Below, piece by piece: positions 15,078 through 22,597 of a stretch of 22,597 bases of DNA. A program made the position numbers and the translations under genes. Below the pieces are notes generated by a model. It saw only the letters and a list, made by a program, of their open reading frames with translations, had not been told where the DNA came from and ran no database searches. Each line of letters begins with the position of its first letter. Positions within the stretch are counted from its first letter, which is position 1. The stretch comes from CBDIHP01 sp965279195. Its GTDB lineage: Bacteria; Planctomycetota; Planctomycetia; Isosphaerales; Isosphaeraceae. The stretch is taken from assembly GCA_965279195.1 (NCBI GenBank), contig CBDIHP010000001.1, positions 1-22,597 of the forward strand, read 5' to 3'.

Positions 15078-15473
15078 ATGAAAGCGATTCTCTCGATCGC
15101 GCTGGTCGTCGGCGTGTGCGGACCGGTCGCGGGGGCGGACGACAAGGCGGCGGATCCCGTCGGGACGTGGCAGTGCCGCTACGAGATCGGCGAGATGAAG
15201 CGGACCTCCACCCTGACGATCAAGAAGGAGGGGGACAAGCTCTCCGGCACCATCGACTGGCCCGACCAGAAGGGCGAGGCGCTCAAGGACCTGAAGCTCA
15301 AGGACGGCACCCTGACCTTCTCCGCCGTGCGGAAGTTCATGGACAACACCATCCCCATCGACTACACGCTCAAGGTCGAAGGCGACACCCTCAAGGGCAA
15401 GGGCTCCGCCACCTTCGGCGACGACAAGCGCGAGTTCGACATCGAGGGCGACCGCGAGAAGAAGGACAAGTGA
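15078..15473 (+). CDS. Secreted lipocalin-like small protein
   Basis: A 131-residue protein with a signal peptide (MKAILSIALVVGVCGPVAGA) and a strong ribosome-binding site (GGGAGGTG) ahead of ATG 15078. The mature part starts DPVGTWQCRYEIGEMKRTST and is a run of beta strands joined by charged turns: LTIKKEGDKLSGTIDW, LKDLKLKDGTLTFSAVRKF, IDYTLKVEGDTLKGKGSATF. This is the pattern of small lipocalin-like or 'GTW' barrel proteins common in planctomycetes. The ligand and role are unknown. The DinB-like gene follows 42 nt downstream. Confidence 0.78.
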   Translation: MKAILSIALVVGVCGPVAGADDKAADPVGTWQCRYEIGEMKRTSTLTIKKEGDKLSGTIDWPDQKGEALKDLKLKDGTLTFSAVRKFMDNTIPIDYTLKVEGDTLKGKGSATFGDDKREFDIEGDREKKDK

Positions 15474-15515
15474 CGCGAGGGCGCCGCGATCGCCCATCCC
15501 GAGAGGAGTCCGCGG

Positions 15516-15974
15516 ATGCCCGTCCCCGATGAGATCGCCGAGAGCAACCGCGTGCAGACCGGACGCCTCCGGGCGCTCGCGGGTCGCCTGACGCCCGAGA
15601 TGCTGGCCGTCCGCCTCCCTCGGGGGTGGACGGTCGCGGTGGCCCTGGCGCACATCGCGTTCTGGGACCGCCAGCGGTTCTGCCTCATGAGGCGCTGGGC
15701 GTCAGGCGTCGATTGCCACGGCGGCTACGACGGCGAGCTGTTCAACGAGGTCCTCCCGCCGTTCCTCGAAGCGATCCCCGCCGACCGAGCCGTCGCGCTG
15801 GCGGTCGAGGCGGCGGAGGAGGTCGACGCCCTCCTCCTCGACCTCCCCGACGACGTCATCGCCGCGGCGCTCGACCGCACCGACCGCCCCAACCTCGACC
15901 GGGGCATGCACCGCGAGGACCACCTCGACCGGATCGAACAGGCCCTCGCCGCCGCCGGCCACGCGTTGCCTTGA
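15516..15974 (+). CDS. DinB-like four-helix-bundle protein
   Basis: A 152-residue cytoplasmic protein with GAGAGGAG 8 nt upstream of ATG 15516. It looks like the DinB/mycothiol-dependent maleylpyruvate isomerase N-terminal fold: an early helix (ESNRVQTGRLRALAGRLTPE), then RLPRGWTVAVALAHIAFWDR with the helix-2 histidine typical of the metal site, and a C-terminal HREDHLDRIEQAL with the second conserved histidine region. Members are metal-binding enzymes, often thiol-dependent transferases, but the substrate here is unknown. Its ribosome-binding site and reading frame are clean. Confidence 0.75.
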   Translation: MPVPDEIAESNRVQTGRLRALAGRLTPEMLAVRLPRGWTVAVALAHIAFWDRQRFCLMRRWASGVDCHGGYDGELFNEVLPPFLEAIPADRAVALAVEAAEEVDALLLDLPDDVIAAALDRTDRPNLDRGMHREDHLDRIEQALAAAGHALP

Positions 15975-16124
15975 GGGCACAACGAGGCGAACCCGCGACA
16001 CTCAGATTGGGCGCAGGTCCGGATGTGACCGGCACTCCAGATTCGGCGGTCGCTCCGATGGGGATCGGATGTCTGTCCGGGGGCGGGATCTGGAGTGCGT
16101 CCGCTTGCTGACGCTCTCGCCGGG

Positions 16125-16410
16125 GGGAGCTTGCTCCCGAGAGACCGCGCACGGACGAAGGTCGCATCTTTCGATCGGCCGTGCGGGGCGAACTCCTCAG
16201 CAACAGGGCGGACATTCGACGTCCGCTCCCTTGTGACCGCTCGCGATTGTCCCAGCCCGCTACCCCGGAACGCCTTGCGGCCCGACTTGCGGCCGGAATC
16301 GGAACCCCGGCGTCCCCATGAGGATGCGGCCCGCGCGGCGGGTCGAGGCGTTCGGTCGCGTCGATGGGCTCGGTGGTGAATTGGCTTCGTTCCGTCATTT
16401 CCCGCGGGAC
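16125..16410 (+). repeat. Diverged direct repeat, copy A
   Basis: This block starts with the palindrome GGGAGCTTGCTCCC (16125-16138) and shares ordered identical segments with copy B at 19419-19730. They are CAACAGGGCGGAC (16201-16213 and 19554-19566), CGCGATTGTCCCAGCCCG (16242-16259 and 19595-19612), CCCCATGAGGATG near 16314 and 19667, and a final ATTGGCTTCGTTCC. Copy B is longer because of extra palindromes. It is non-coding and is probably a mobile or amplified intergenic element. Confidence 0.75.
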
Positions 16411-16788
16411 GCCCGCGGGTTCGTTGCCCCAGCGCGTGCATCACCGGGATCCAATGGGCGCGGTTGGGGTGGACCCTGCGATCTTGCCGGCCGGCGCGGT
16501 CGCGAGGCTTCTGCGGGGCCAGTCGGGTCGGTGTGCTTCGGGGTGGTTCGGGAGTGTTGATGCGTAAAGGATTCGCATGCCAGGCGTTGCGGCGAATTGG
16601 CTTCGTTCCGCCGATCCGGATTCCAGGCCTTCGGGCCGGGGATTGGCTTCGTTTCATCGGATTTGCACGCCCTCGCGGCGGTCGCCGAGCGTGAGGCGGG
16701 GGGCCGGGATTGGCTTTGTTCCACCGTTTTCGCGCCACGAAGCCGATCGCCCCAACCCGCCGCCGGTTGCCGGAATTGGCTTTGTTCC
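16380..16788 (+). repeat. Five spaced copies of an ATTGGCTTYGTTCC core
   Basis: Core copies lie at 16380-16393, 16596-16609, 16642-16655 (one mismatch), 16709-16722 and 16775-16788. Each is preceded by a G-rich stretch and most are followed by CCG and a T-rich triplet. The spacing is irregular (46 to 216 nt start to start), so it is not a CRISPR or simple tandem array. Related copies occur at 19712, 19778 and, inverted, near 22315 and 22502. Confidence 0.8.
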
Positions 16789-16962
16789 GCCGTTTTCGCA
16801 ATCCGGAGGCGTGGCTATCGGAGTCGCCTCCGGAGTCGTCGAGTCGTCCGTAGCCGTCCGTGCCGACGCCGTGGTCGCGTCGGGCTGGGGCCAGGCGGAT
16901 CCGGATGAACGATGCGGACGCGCGGCGGGCCGTCGAATCGGCGCACTGAGGATGGGCGGCGG

Positions 16963-17475
16963 TCAAGGCGTTGCTCGGTGCGGGAACGCCTCGATCGAGG
17001 CCGTCGGGGCCCGCCAGCGGGCGTGTCCGTTCGGGCCGAAGAGCAGTTGCCAGCCCCGGGTATCGTCGCAGACGAGCATCTTCTCGAATTCATACCAGAA
17101 ATCGTCGAAATACGTGCAGACGGTGCTCCATGCCACGACGGCCGCGCAACTCGGTTTGAGGCTCCACTCGACATAAACATCATCGTCGGCCCCCGGCCGC
17201 AGTCGCCTCAGCCAGCACCGAGTTCGATCGAGATCGGCTTCATCGATCGTGTGAACATCCCAGTCGGGCGGCAATGCGTTCCGCTCCGCCCTCCACGCCA
17301 GCTTGGCAAGGCCATGGGCATCCGCCAGTCGGATCCCCGAATCGTCGTCGAGGGGCCGGATCGTCGACCGGGTTCGGCGGTCGAGCCGGTTGTACCGCTC
17401 GTCGGTGAAGCGGTAGGCCAGCGGACATTCTTTCAATGGGATAAATACGAATGAAGATTCTTTGAGGTTGACCAT
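16963..17475 (-). CDS. Hypothetical protein downstream of the TPR-like gene
   Basis: A 170-residue protein (from ATG 17475-17473) starting MVNLKESSFVFIPLKECPLA. It contains LAKLAWRAERNALPPDWDVH, DDDVYVEWSLKPSCAAVVAW and YFDDFWYEFEKMLVCDDTRG followed by WQLLFGPNGHARW. It is rich in Trp, Asp and Arg, and has no signal peptide or clear membrane segment. No family was recognised; it looks like a small cytoplasmic alpha/beta protein. It lies 41 nt after the stop of the TPR-like gene on the same strand, so the two are probably one operon. The ribosome-binding site is weak, and a GTG 21 nt further upstream is an alternative start. Its reading frame continues far upstream, antisense-like, through the TPR gene; that part is not coding. 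Confidence 0.65.
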   Translation of the reverse strand: MVNLKESSFVFIPLKECPLAYRFTDERYNRLDRRTRSTIRPLDDDSGIRLADAHGLAKLAWRAERNALPPDWDVHTIDEADLDRTRCWLRRLRPGADDDVYVEWSLKPSCAAVVAWSTVCTYFDDFWYEFEKMLVCDDTRGWQLLFGPNGHARWRAPTASIEAFPHRATP

Positions 17476-17516
17476 GATGTCGGCTGGGGGCTCCACGGGA
17501 TCGGGGGGGATACCTG

Positions 17517-19196
17517 TCAGGGCTTGCGAGGGGTCTGGGGATGCTTCGCGGCCTCGGCCCGCTCGTCGAGACCTTGGGCGATCTGGAGCAAGGCTGAGGG
17601 CCTCCAGACGGCGGGGCGGTCCATCCGGGCGATCGTAGCCATGGCACCGGCCACGTCGCCCGCCCGGGCCTGGATCCGGATGATCTCCAGCAGGGAATCC
17701 TCGGGGAGCCGCATATGTGTGATCAGTTCCTCGTCCGGGGTCGGCCGGCGGATCGTCCCTACCGTCTTGAGGGCGCCGGGGATGTCCCCCGCGTCCGCCT
17801 GAACTGCGGCGATCTTCGCCAGGGCGTCGCCCCGGGTCTGGACCCCCTCGATTGTGCCGGCTAGCCGGATCGCCCCGGCGATGTCGCCGGCCACGGCCCG
17901 CCACTTCGCGATCCCGTTCAACGTGTCGTCCATGCCGAGGAGTCGGCCGAATCGCACCTCGTCGGGATCCATCCGCCGGACGGTGGTCAGCGCCCGGTCC
18001 AGCGTGCGAAGGGCCGATGGGCGATCGCCGGCCTTGATCTGGGCCATCGCGGTCCGGAGCAGGATCCGGACCGTCTCGGTGTCGTCCACCGCGGCGCGGA
18101 ACGCCTCGTCCCACGCCCTCGGGTTCGCCGGGTCGCCGATCTCGTCGTGGGCCTCCGCGATCACGACCATGGCGTCCTGGCTGTGTTCAACGTCGGCGAT
18201 TTGCTTCGCCAGTCGCCATGCTTCGGCCGCATTGCCGGCCTTCACCATGGCCCTGGCGACCTGCGTGATCGCCCAGTCCCGGTCGTCTTCCTTGTCGATG
18301 GATTCCGCGACCTGGCGGGCCCTCCGCCATGTCTCGGCGGCCCCCGCCCGATCCTGGGCCGCGGACTGCGTCCGCGCGATCGAGATCAGGGCGTGGAGCT
18401 TGCTCCTATTTACCCTCGCCTTGGCCCGCACGAGGTCTTCCTCTGCCCGGCCCGGCGGGATCCCCTCGGCGTAGCACATTCGCAGGAACCGCTCCACGAC
18501 CGGAATGTTGCCGAGATCGTCGCGGATCCTGAGACCGGTTATCGCCTGGAACCGGTGCTCGCGATCCGCGATGGCGGCGACGTCATCCAGGGCAGCGTCG
18601 AGCCCCAGGACTTCCGCCCTCGCCGCGATGACGTAAGCGACGGCCGGTCCCTTCTCCCTGGGATCGAGGGACTCGGCGGCCTTGATAGCCCGCCGGAGGG
18701 TCGAGTCGGCGACCAATCGGTCACCCAACCGGGATTGCTCGGATGCGATGTCGATCAGTATGTGGTAGTCGGGTGGTCGCGGTTCGCTTGCGTCCGGCCC
18801 GGCCGGGGGGGGATTGCAGGCCAGGAGGAGCGTCCTGAGCGAGCCTTCCCGATCGCCGATTTTGGCCTGGACCCTCGCGATTTCGAGCAGTTTGCGACGA
18901 TCCGTCTCCTTCGCGAGGGCACGCTGAAAACTCGCCCTCGCCCCGGCCGGGTCGCCGGCGCGGTGCTGGGCCAAGGCCACCGAGAGAAGCTCGTCGATCC
19001 GACCCGGCCCCGGCGGCCGATCCGCCCATTCTCGGAGTTCGCGGCGCACCTGCTCCACCGCCGGGGCCGTTGCCGTCTGGCCACGCCCGTCGACGACCAT
19101 CATCCCGATCGCGGCGATCACGCGGGCTACGAGCCGCGCGATGCGCCGACCCCGGGAATCCTCGGCCAGCTTCGAGGGGGCATCTCTCCCGAGCAC
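17517..19196 (-). CDS. Exported TPR-like repeat protein
   Basis: A protein of about 559 residues made of degenerate tetratricopeptide-like helical pairs. Typical repeats are LSVALAQHRAGDPAGARASF, IARVQAKIGDREGSLRTLLL, AGDIPGALKTVGTIRR and IRIQARAGDVAGAMATIARM. Such 'IAxxQAxxGDxxGA' arrays are common in planctomycetes and serve in protein binding. The N-terminal RRIARLVARVIAAIGMMVVD looks like a signal or anchor, so the repeats probably lie outside the cytoplasm. I placed the start at GTG 19196-19194, with AAGGG 8 nt upstream; the frame is open to GTG 19262, which has no ribosome-binding site. No enzyme domain is seen. The 170-aa gene follows in the same operon. Confidence 0.75.
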   Translation of the reverse strand: MLGRDAPSKLAEDSRGRRIARLVARVIAAIGMMVVDGRGQTATAPAVEQVRRELREWADRPPGPGRIDELLSVALAQHRAGDPAGARASFQRALAKETDRRKLLEIARVQAKIGDREGSLRTLLLACNPPPAGPDASEPRPPDYHILIDIASEQSRLGDRLVADSTLRRAIKAAESLDPREKGPAVAYVIAARAEVLGLDAALDDVAAIADREHRFQAITGLRIRDDLGNIPVVERFLRMCYAEGIPPGRAEEDLVRAKARVNRSKLHALISIARTQSAAQDRAGAAETWRRARQVAESIDKEDDRDWAITQVARAMVKAGNAAEAWRLAKQIADVEHSQDAMVVIAEAHDEIGDPANPRAWDEAFRAAVDDTETVRILLRTAMAQIKAGDRPSALRTLDRALTTVRRMDPDEVRFGRLLGMDDTLNGIAKWRAVAGDIAGAIRLAGTIEGVQTRGDALAKIAAVQADAGDIPGALKTVGTIRRPTPDEELITHMRLPEDSLLEIIRIQARAGDVAGAMATIARMDRPAVWRPSALLQIAQGLDERAEAAKHPQTPRKP

Positions 19197-19418
19197 GATC
19201 CACACCCTTTCGACGTGTTGCGAGACGATGAAGAAGGTTGCCCTATTTTCACGGGACGACACCGGGGCGACAACGCGCTGGTGTCCGAGGCGAACGCAAC
19301 ATCCGTCTCGGCGTTAGGTCGGGCCTGGCCTCTCCCACCCCGGCACCGGAATGTGGGGACTCGCCTGGCTCGCGACGACCGCCCGGAGTGTGAACGCTCG
19401 TTTTCGCTCTGTCCCCGG

Positions 19419-19791
19419 CGGGAGCTTGCTCCCGAGAGTCGAGATCGAATCGAAAGCCTGGAGCTTCGATCGGGCGTGCGGAGCGAGCTCCGCAGCAACC
19501 CAGCGGAAGCAAGCTTCCGCACTCCACGCCTCCGGTCCGCAGCGGAACCGAAGCAACAGGGCGGACGTCCGGCGGCTGCTCGTTTGTGACCGCCCGCGAT
19601 TGTCCCAGCCCGATTTGCCACAGAGGTTTGCGACACCACTTGCGGCCGGGATCCGAACCCCGGCATCCCCATGAGGATGAGGCCCGCGCGCGGCGATGGG
19701 CTCGGTGGGGGATTGGCTTCGTTCCGCCGATTTCCGGCGGCGAGGCCAATCGCAAGGGCCCGCCGCCGGTCGCCGGGATTGGCTTTGTTCC
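19419..19791 (+). repeat. Diverged direct repeat, copy B, with palindromes
   Basis: This is the second copy of the block at 16125. It carries three short perfect palindromes with 2-nt centres: CGGGAGCTTGCTCCCG (19419-19434), GCGGAGCGAGCTCCGC (19478-19493) and GCGGAAGCAAGCTTCCGC (19503-19520). It ends with two core repeats at 19712-19725 and 19778-19791. The palindromes resemble REP-type hairpins. The whole interval from 19263 to 19806 holds no convincing gene. Confidence 0.78.
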
Positions 19792-19806
19792 GCCGATTTC
19801 GGGTCG

Positions 19807-20523
19807 TCAGGGCACGCGGGCCCAGCCGCGTTCGGCGGGGTCGAAGCCGGGGGGGAATCGGGTGGCGGCGTTGAAGGTGGGGGGAACCCGGAAGTGGCAA
19901 CCGGCGAGGTCGGCGGGGGCGATGGCCGTGAGGTCGGCCCCTTCGAGCCGGGCGGCGCTGAGGTTCGCGCCGCCGAAGCTCCCAATGAGCGTGGCGTTGA
20001 CCAGGGTCGCCCCCTCGAACGAGGCCCCCTGGAAGGACGACGGGCCCCCCTGGAGGGTCGCGGCCGTGAGGTCGGCGCCGTCGAAGGTCGCGGCCTGGAA
20101 CGAGGAGCCCTCTCCCTTCAGGGTGGCGCGGGCGAGCTTCGCGCCGTCGAACCGCGCGTGCTGGAACGAGGCGTCCCCGCCTTCGAGACGGGCCCCCTCC
20201 AGGATGCCGCGGCGGAACGACGCGCGCTGGAAGGCGTTGGCGTCGCTGACGATCGTCATCCTCGCCAGGTTGGAGCCGTCCAGGCCCGCCTGCCAGAACG
20301 ATCGCGACGGGTCCGCCCGGATTCCCCTCGACAGGTCGCGGACCTCGTCCCGGGCGCGCCGGAGTTCCTCCTCGGCGTACCGCAGGCGGTCCTCCTGGAT
20401 CCGCCTCTCCCTCGCCGCGCGGCGCTCGGAGGAGGCCCAACCGAGCAGCAGCGCCGCGAGCACGACCAGGACGAGGAGGCCCCGCACGGAGACGCGCGGG
20501 AGGCGGGGGGCGGGATCGGGCAC
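19807..20523 (-). CDS. Membrane-anchored pentapeptide-repeat protein
   Basis: A 238-residue protein starting at GTG 20523-20521, with GGAGGTG immediately upstream. It has one membrane segment (about 14-30, RGLLVLVVLAALLLGWA), a charged coiled-coil stalk (32-66, RRIQEDRLRYAEEELRRARD), then pentapeptide repeats (about 80-210) of the A(D/N)LxG type: LDGSNLARMT, RFDGAKLARATL, TFDGADLTAATLQGG, LEGADLTAIAP. These fold as a right-handed quadrilateral beta helix. The end CHFRVPPTFNAATRFPPGFD follows. The partner is unknown. It is not close to the gyrase-protecting Qnr type, since it is anchored outside the membrane. It is divergent from the hydrolase gene at 20812. Confidence 0.85.
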   Translation of the reverse strand: MPDPAPRLPRVSVRGLLVLVVLAALLLGWASSERRAARERRIQEDRLRYAEEELRRARDEVRDLSRGIRADPSRSFWQAGLDGSNLARMTIVSDANAFQRASFRRGILEGARLEGGDASFQHARFDGAKLARATLKGEGSSFQAATFDGADLTAATLQGGPSSFQGASFEGATLVNATLIGSFGGANLSAARLEGADLTAIAPADLAGCHFRVPPTFNAATRFPPGFDPAERGWARVP

Positions 20524-20811
20524 GGGTCACCTCCACGGGGCGGGGGCCGGGCGCGGGCGGTGCGGCCGGTCCATCGAGTCTAACGGCACCCGGACGCCCG
20601 GGGATCCGGAATCTCGCCGAGGGCCGCGACAATCCCCGACCAGCCCGCCGCCTTCGCCCGACCCGGATGCGGGGCCGTGGGGGGCATCTCGGCTTCCGGG
20701 AAATCCGGCGGTCGGATAAGATCCCCCAGCCCCGGCAGGATGCGATGGGGCGCACTCGACGGAAGCCGAGCCTTGCAAAACACTTGCGGAGAGGAAAGGA
20801 TTCCTCGCCCC
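20524..20811. other. Divergent intergenic region
   Basis: Just under 300 bases between the pentapeptide-repeat gene (minus) and the hydrolase gene (plus). It must carry promoters in both directions, but no convincing -35/-10 pair stands out in this G+C-rich sequence. The hydrolase ribosome-binding site is in the A+G-rich stretch at 20790-20800. Confidence 0.5.
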
Positions 20812-22068
20812 ATGCCCGATCGATTCCGGCCGAGGCGGACGCTGGCGTTCGCCCTGGTGGCGCTGGCCATCTGGACCCCGGGTTGCGCCACCATGCGGCG
20901 GCACTCCCTGCTGGAGGACCTCCGGCCGGCGAGCGACGGCTTCGCCCGGACCGGCGACGGCTGGACGATCGGCATCCGCCACCTCAAGCCCGAGCACCCC
21001 GACCCGGACAAGCTCCCGGTCGTGCTCTGCCACGGGCTCGGGCTCAACGGCACCTTCTGGACCATCACCGACAACCACCTCCCCAGCCAGCTCCTGGCCA
21101 GGGGCTACGAGGTCTTCATCCCCGACATGCGGGGGTCGGGCGACAGCCAGCGGGTCGGCTTCAAGGGGAAGGTCAACCGGGTGATCCGCGAGACCCCCGC
21201 CCTGGAACTCGGGCACGACGAGTGGAACGTCGATCAGCAGGCCAATAATGACGTCCCGGCCATTTTGGACTACGTCCAGGAGAAGACCGGCAAGTCGCAG
21301 GTGAACTGGGTCGGCCACAGCCTGGGCGGCATGCTCATGCTGATGCACCTCCAGACGACCGACCGGCCCGGACGCATCGCCAGCTTCGTGGACATGGGGG
21401 GCGTGCTCGCCCTGGCCGAGTCCAAGGAGCGCAAGATGATGCTCGCGGCCAACCGCGGGCTCCGCAAGCTCCTGTCGGTCATCAGCACCGGCCGCGCGGC
21501 CAGGCCGATGATGGTCGCCCGGCCCTACGGCCTCGACCGCGTCGACAGCTTCTACTACACGGCCAAGAATGTCGATCAACGCACGGTTTCACGTTTCTAC
21601 GGGTTCACGCTGGAGGATCCCGGCAAGGGCGCGCTCAAGCAGCTGGAGTCGTACCTGGAGCACGGCCGGATGATGTCCGTCGACGGGTCGATCGACTACG
21701 TCGAGGGGCTGCCGAAGGTCGACGCGCCGCTGCTGATGATCGCCGGCGAGGCCGACCGCATGGCCGACATCCCGTCGTCGCTGCTCACCTTCAATGGCGT
21801 GCGTTCCCAGGACAAGACCCTCCTGCGGTTCGGCAAGCGCGAGGGCCACGTCGACGACTACGGCCACTGCGACCTCGTCTGGAGCCGCAACGCCCCGGCC
21901 GAGATCTTCCCCCCGCTGATCGAGTGGCTCGACCGCCACCAGCCCGGCTCGGCCTGGAACCTCCCCAGCCCCCAGCAGCCCGGCCCCACGCCCCAATCCG
22001 CCCCCGCCCGCTTCCCCCTCCCGCGTGCCCAGAACTTCCGCGCGACCTTGCCTTCTCCCGCTCCCTGA
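20812..22068 (+). CDS. Exported alpha/beta hydrolase (lipase/esterase-like)
   Basis: A 418-residue protein with an export signal (RRTLAFALVALAIWTPGCAT); Cys25 follows TPG, an imperfect lipobox, so lipidation is possible. The alpha/beta hydrolase fold is clear. The oxyanion region is VVLCHGLGLNGTFW (His74-Gly75), DMRGSGDS follows, the nucleophile elbow GHSLGG has Ser170, the acid is Asp316 in AGEADRMAD, and the base is His352 in DYGHCDLVW. The overall plan resembles lysosomal-acid-lipase-like enzymes with a lid between residues 200 and 295. The C-terminal 40 residues are a Pro-rich tail. The substrate is unknown; a lipid or polyester is inference. ATG 20812 was chosen for the signal peptide and GAGAGGAAAGGA 11 nt upstream; upstream codons in the frame look non-coding. 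Confidence 0.88.
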   Translation: MPDRFRPRRTLAFALVALAIWTPGCATMRRHSLLEDLRPASDGFARTGDGWTIGIRHLKPEHPDPDKLPVVLCHGLGLNGTFWTITDNHLPSQLLARGYEVFIPDMRGSGDSQRVGFKGKVNRVIRETPALELGHDEWNVDQQANNDVPAILDYVQEKTGKSQVNWVGHSLGGMLMLMHLQTTDRPGRIASFVDMGGVLALAESKERKMMLAANRGLRKLLSVISTGRAARPMMVARPYGLDRVDSFYYTAKNVDQRTVSRFYGFTLEDPGKGALKQLESYLEHGRMMSVDGSIDYVEGLPKVDAPLLMIAGEADRMADIPSSLLTFNGVRSQDKTLLRFGKREGHVDDYGHCDLVWSRNAPAEIFPPLIEWLDRHQPGSAWNLPSPQQPGPTPQSAPARFPLPRAQNFRATLPSPAP

Positions 22069-22088
22069 CCTCAGGGCAAAGTCCCTCT

Positions 22089-22123
22089 TTCGGAGTGCGG
22101 CCGTCCGGCTGCCGCTCTCCGAA
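22089..22123 (+). repeat. Hairpin after the hydrolase gene
   Basis: TTCGGAG (22089-22095) and GCGGC (22097-22101) pair with GCCGC (22111-22115) and CTCCGAA (22117-22123), with one T-T mismatch and a 9-nt loop. It starts 20 nt after the hydrolase stop. There is no T run, so it is either a factor-dependent or atypical terminator, or a REP-like element. Confidence 0.6.
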
Positions 22124-22140
22124 GGGTGCATTACCTCGGC

Positions 22141-22330
22141 TCACTCCTTCAACAGCGTCCTCGCCCGGGCGGAGAGCGGCTTTGATGGTGTGGGACTTCT
22201 TCGTGATGATGATCCGCGCGGTGAAGTCGCCGCCGGCCGTGCCGTCGTCGTTGGCCAACACCCCGAGCCGGTGGAGCTCGCCGGGCAAGTCCAACCCCCG
22301 GGACCCGATCCGCCGGAACGAACCCAATTC
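22141..22330 (-). pseudogene. Possible gene fragment
   Basis: On the minus strand one frame reads LPGELHRLGVLANDDGTAGG, DFTARIIITKKSHTIKAALR without a start or natural end. A second frame ends ARARTLLKE followed by TGA at 22143-22141. Together they look like the C-terminal remains of a protein, cut at its 5' side by the inverted repeat copy at 22315. No family was recognised and the coding nature is uncertain. Confidence 0.25.
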
Positions 22331-22514
22331 GCCGCAACCCGTCTCCCGCCCATCCCGGAAAGATCAACACTCCCGAACCGCACCGATCCGCACCGTCTTG
22401 TCAAAGAGCCAGTCCAATCCGCCTCGGGCCGTCGCGCCTCGTCCTCGCCTCCATCGCCCCCGACCCGGATCCCATCCGCCGCCCCGGTTTCGAAAAACGG
22501 GGGAACAAAGCCAT
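22315..22514 (-). repeat. Inverted copies of the dispersed repeat
   Basis: The minus strand carries ATTGGGTTCGTTCC at 22328-22315 (one mismatch to the core) and ATGGCTTTGTTCC at 22514-22502 (one base shorter). Upstream on the minus strand, TTCGGGAGTGTTGAT (complement near 22365-22379) also occurs on the plus strand near 16547-16561, so the similarity extends beyond the core. The rest of the window to 22597 holds no gene. Confidence 0.65.
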
Positions 22515-22597
22515 CGTCCGCATTTCGACCGCAAATCCTCGCGAAGGTTCGCCGCCGGGTGCGCCGCGACGCCTCCTCGCGTCCACCGCCCCCGACG

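Larger units (their letters stand above)
15975..16962. other. Gene-free region filled with dispersed repeats
   Basis: Nearly 1 kb without a convincing gene. Several open frames run through it, but their translations repeat the same phrases (GIGFVPP on the plus strand, RRNKAN or NGGTKP on the minus strand), which come from the DNA repeat. The left part (16125-16410) matches 19419-19730, and the right part carries spaced copies of a 14-bp core. Confidence 0.7.

Noticed and set aside
16380..16788. CRISPR array
   Set aside because: The repeated core is only 14 bp, spacing varies several-fold, copies differ, and no cas gene is present.
15725..16966. 413-codon open frame on the minus strand
   Set aside because: Its middle repeats phrases such as RRNKAN and NGGTKP, which are translations of the DNA repeat, and its end is antisense to the DinB-like gene.
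16963..18114. 383-codon minus-strand frame as a single gene
   Set aside because: The first 210 codons overlap the TPR-like gene in another frame and look like shadow. Only the part from 17475 down has protein-like content.
19127..20755. 542-codon open frame on the minus strand
   Set aside because: It runs across the repeat block and the pentapeptide-repeat gene in another frame. It is Arg/Pro-rich with no ribosome-binding site.
1..22597. tRNA or rRNA genes
   Set aside because: No T-loop signature in a cloverleaf context and no rRNA-like conserved stretch was found on reading either strand.

Overview
The window looks like chromosomal DNA from a high-G+C planctomycete, probably near the Isosphaerales/Gemmatales (inference). 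The signs are a prepilin-type DUF1559 protein followed by a small 'carboxypeptidase-regulatory-like' lipoprotein, a periplasmic type I sulfatase, many short proteins with one membrane anchor or signal peptide, a pentapeptide-repeat protein, and families of dispersed intergenic repeats. No rRNA, tRNA or CRISPR array was seen.

Layout. 1-930: part of a two-ORF ISKra4-like transposase (minus strand, running off the left edge), then a protein with a C-terminal J domain. 1658-7163: plus-strand exported or anchored proteins (LRR-like anchored protein, DUF4832 protein, beta-rich anchored protein, lipoprotein, DUF1559 protein, lipoprotein) ending in a clear intrinsic terminator. 7245-8489: a promoter-like site overlapped by a 17-bp palindrome, a Glu/Pro-rich small ORF, and a coupled gene broken by at least three frameshifts. 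8490-9850: an A+T-rich island with one intact gene, a TIR-domain protein with an unrecognised N-terminal domain and its own terminator-like hairpin. 9855-10369: a frameshifted gene remnant and a small intact ORF. 10516-12647 (minus): an apparent three-gene operon of a 42-aa membrane peptide, a Cys-containing 141-aa protein and a sulfatase. 12953-15974 (plus): a LolA-like/TlpA thioredoxin fusion and three small genes. 16963-19196 (minus): a TPR-like protein and a 170-aa protein. 19807-22068: a pentapeptide-repeat protein and a divergent alpha/beta hydrolase. Gene-free stretches at 15975-16962, 19263-19806 and 22069-22597 carry one shared repeat family.

Most genes point to envelope or periplasmic biology, with no single pathway linking them. 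The best candidate for an undescribed system is the TIR protein. It is compositionally foreign, sits between two decayed genes, and has about 205 N-terminal residues that could be a new sensor or regulatory domain joined to a predicted NAD-consuming effector. This is inference from motifs and base composition. A second candidate is the sulfatase operon with its two unrecognised partners.
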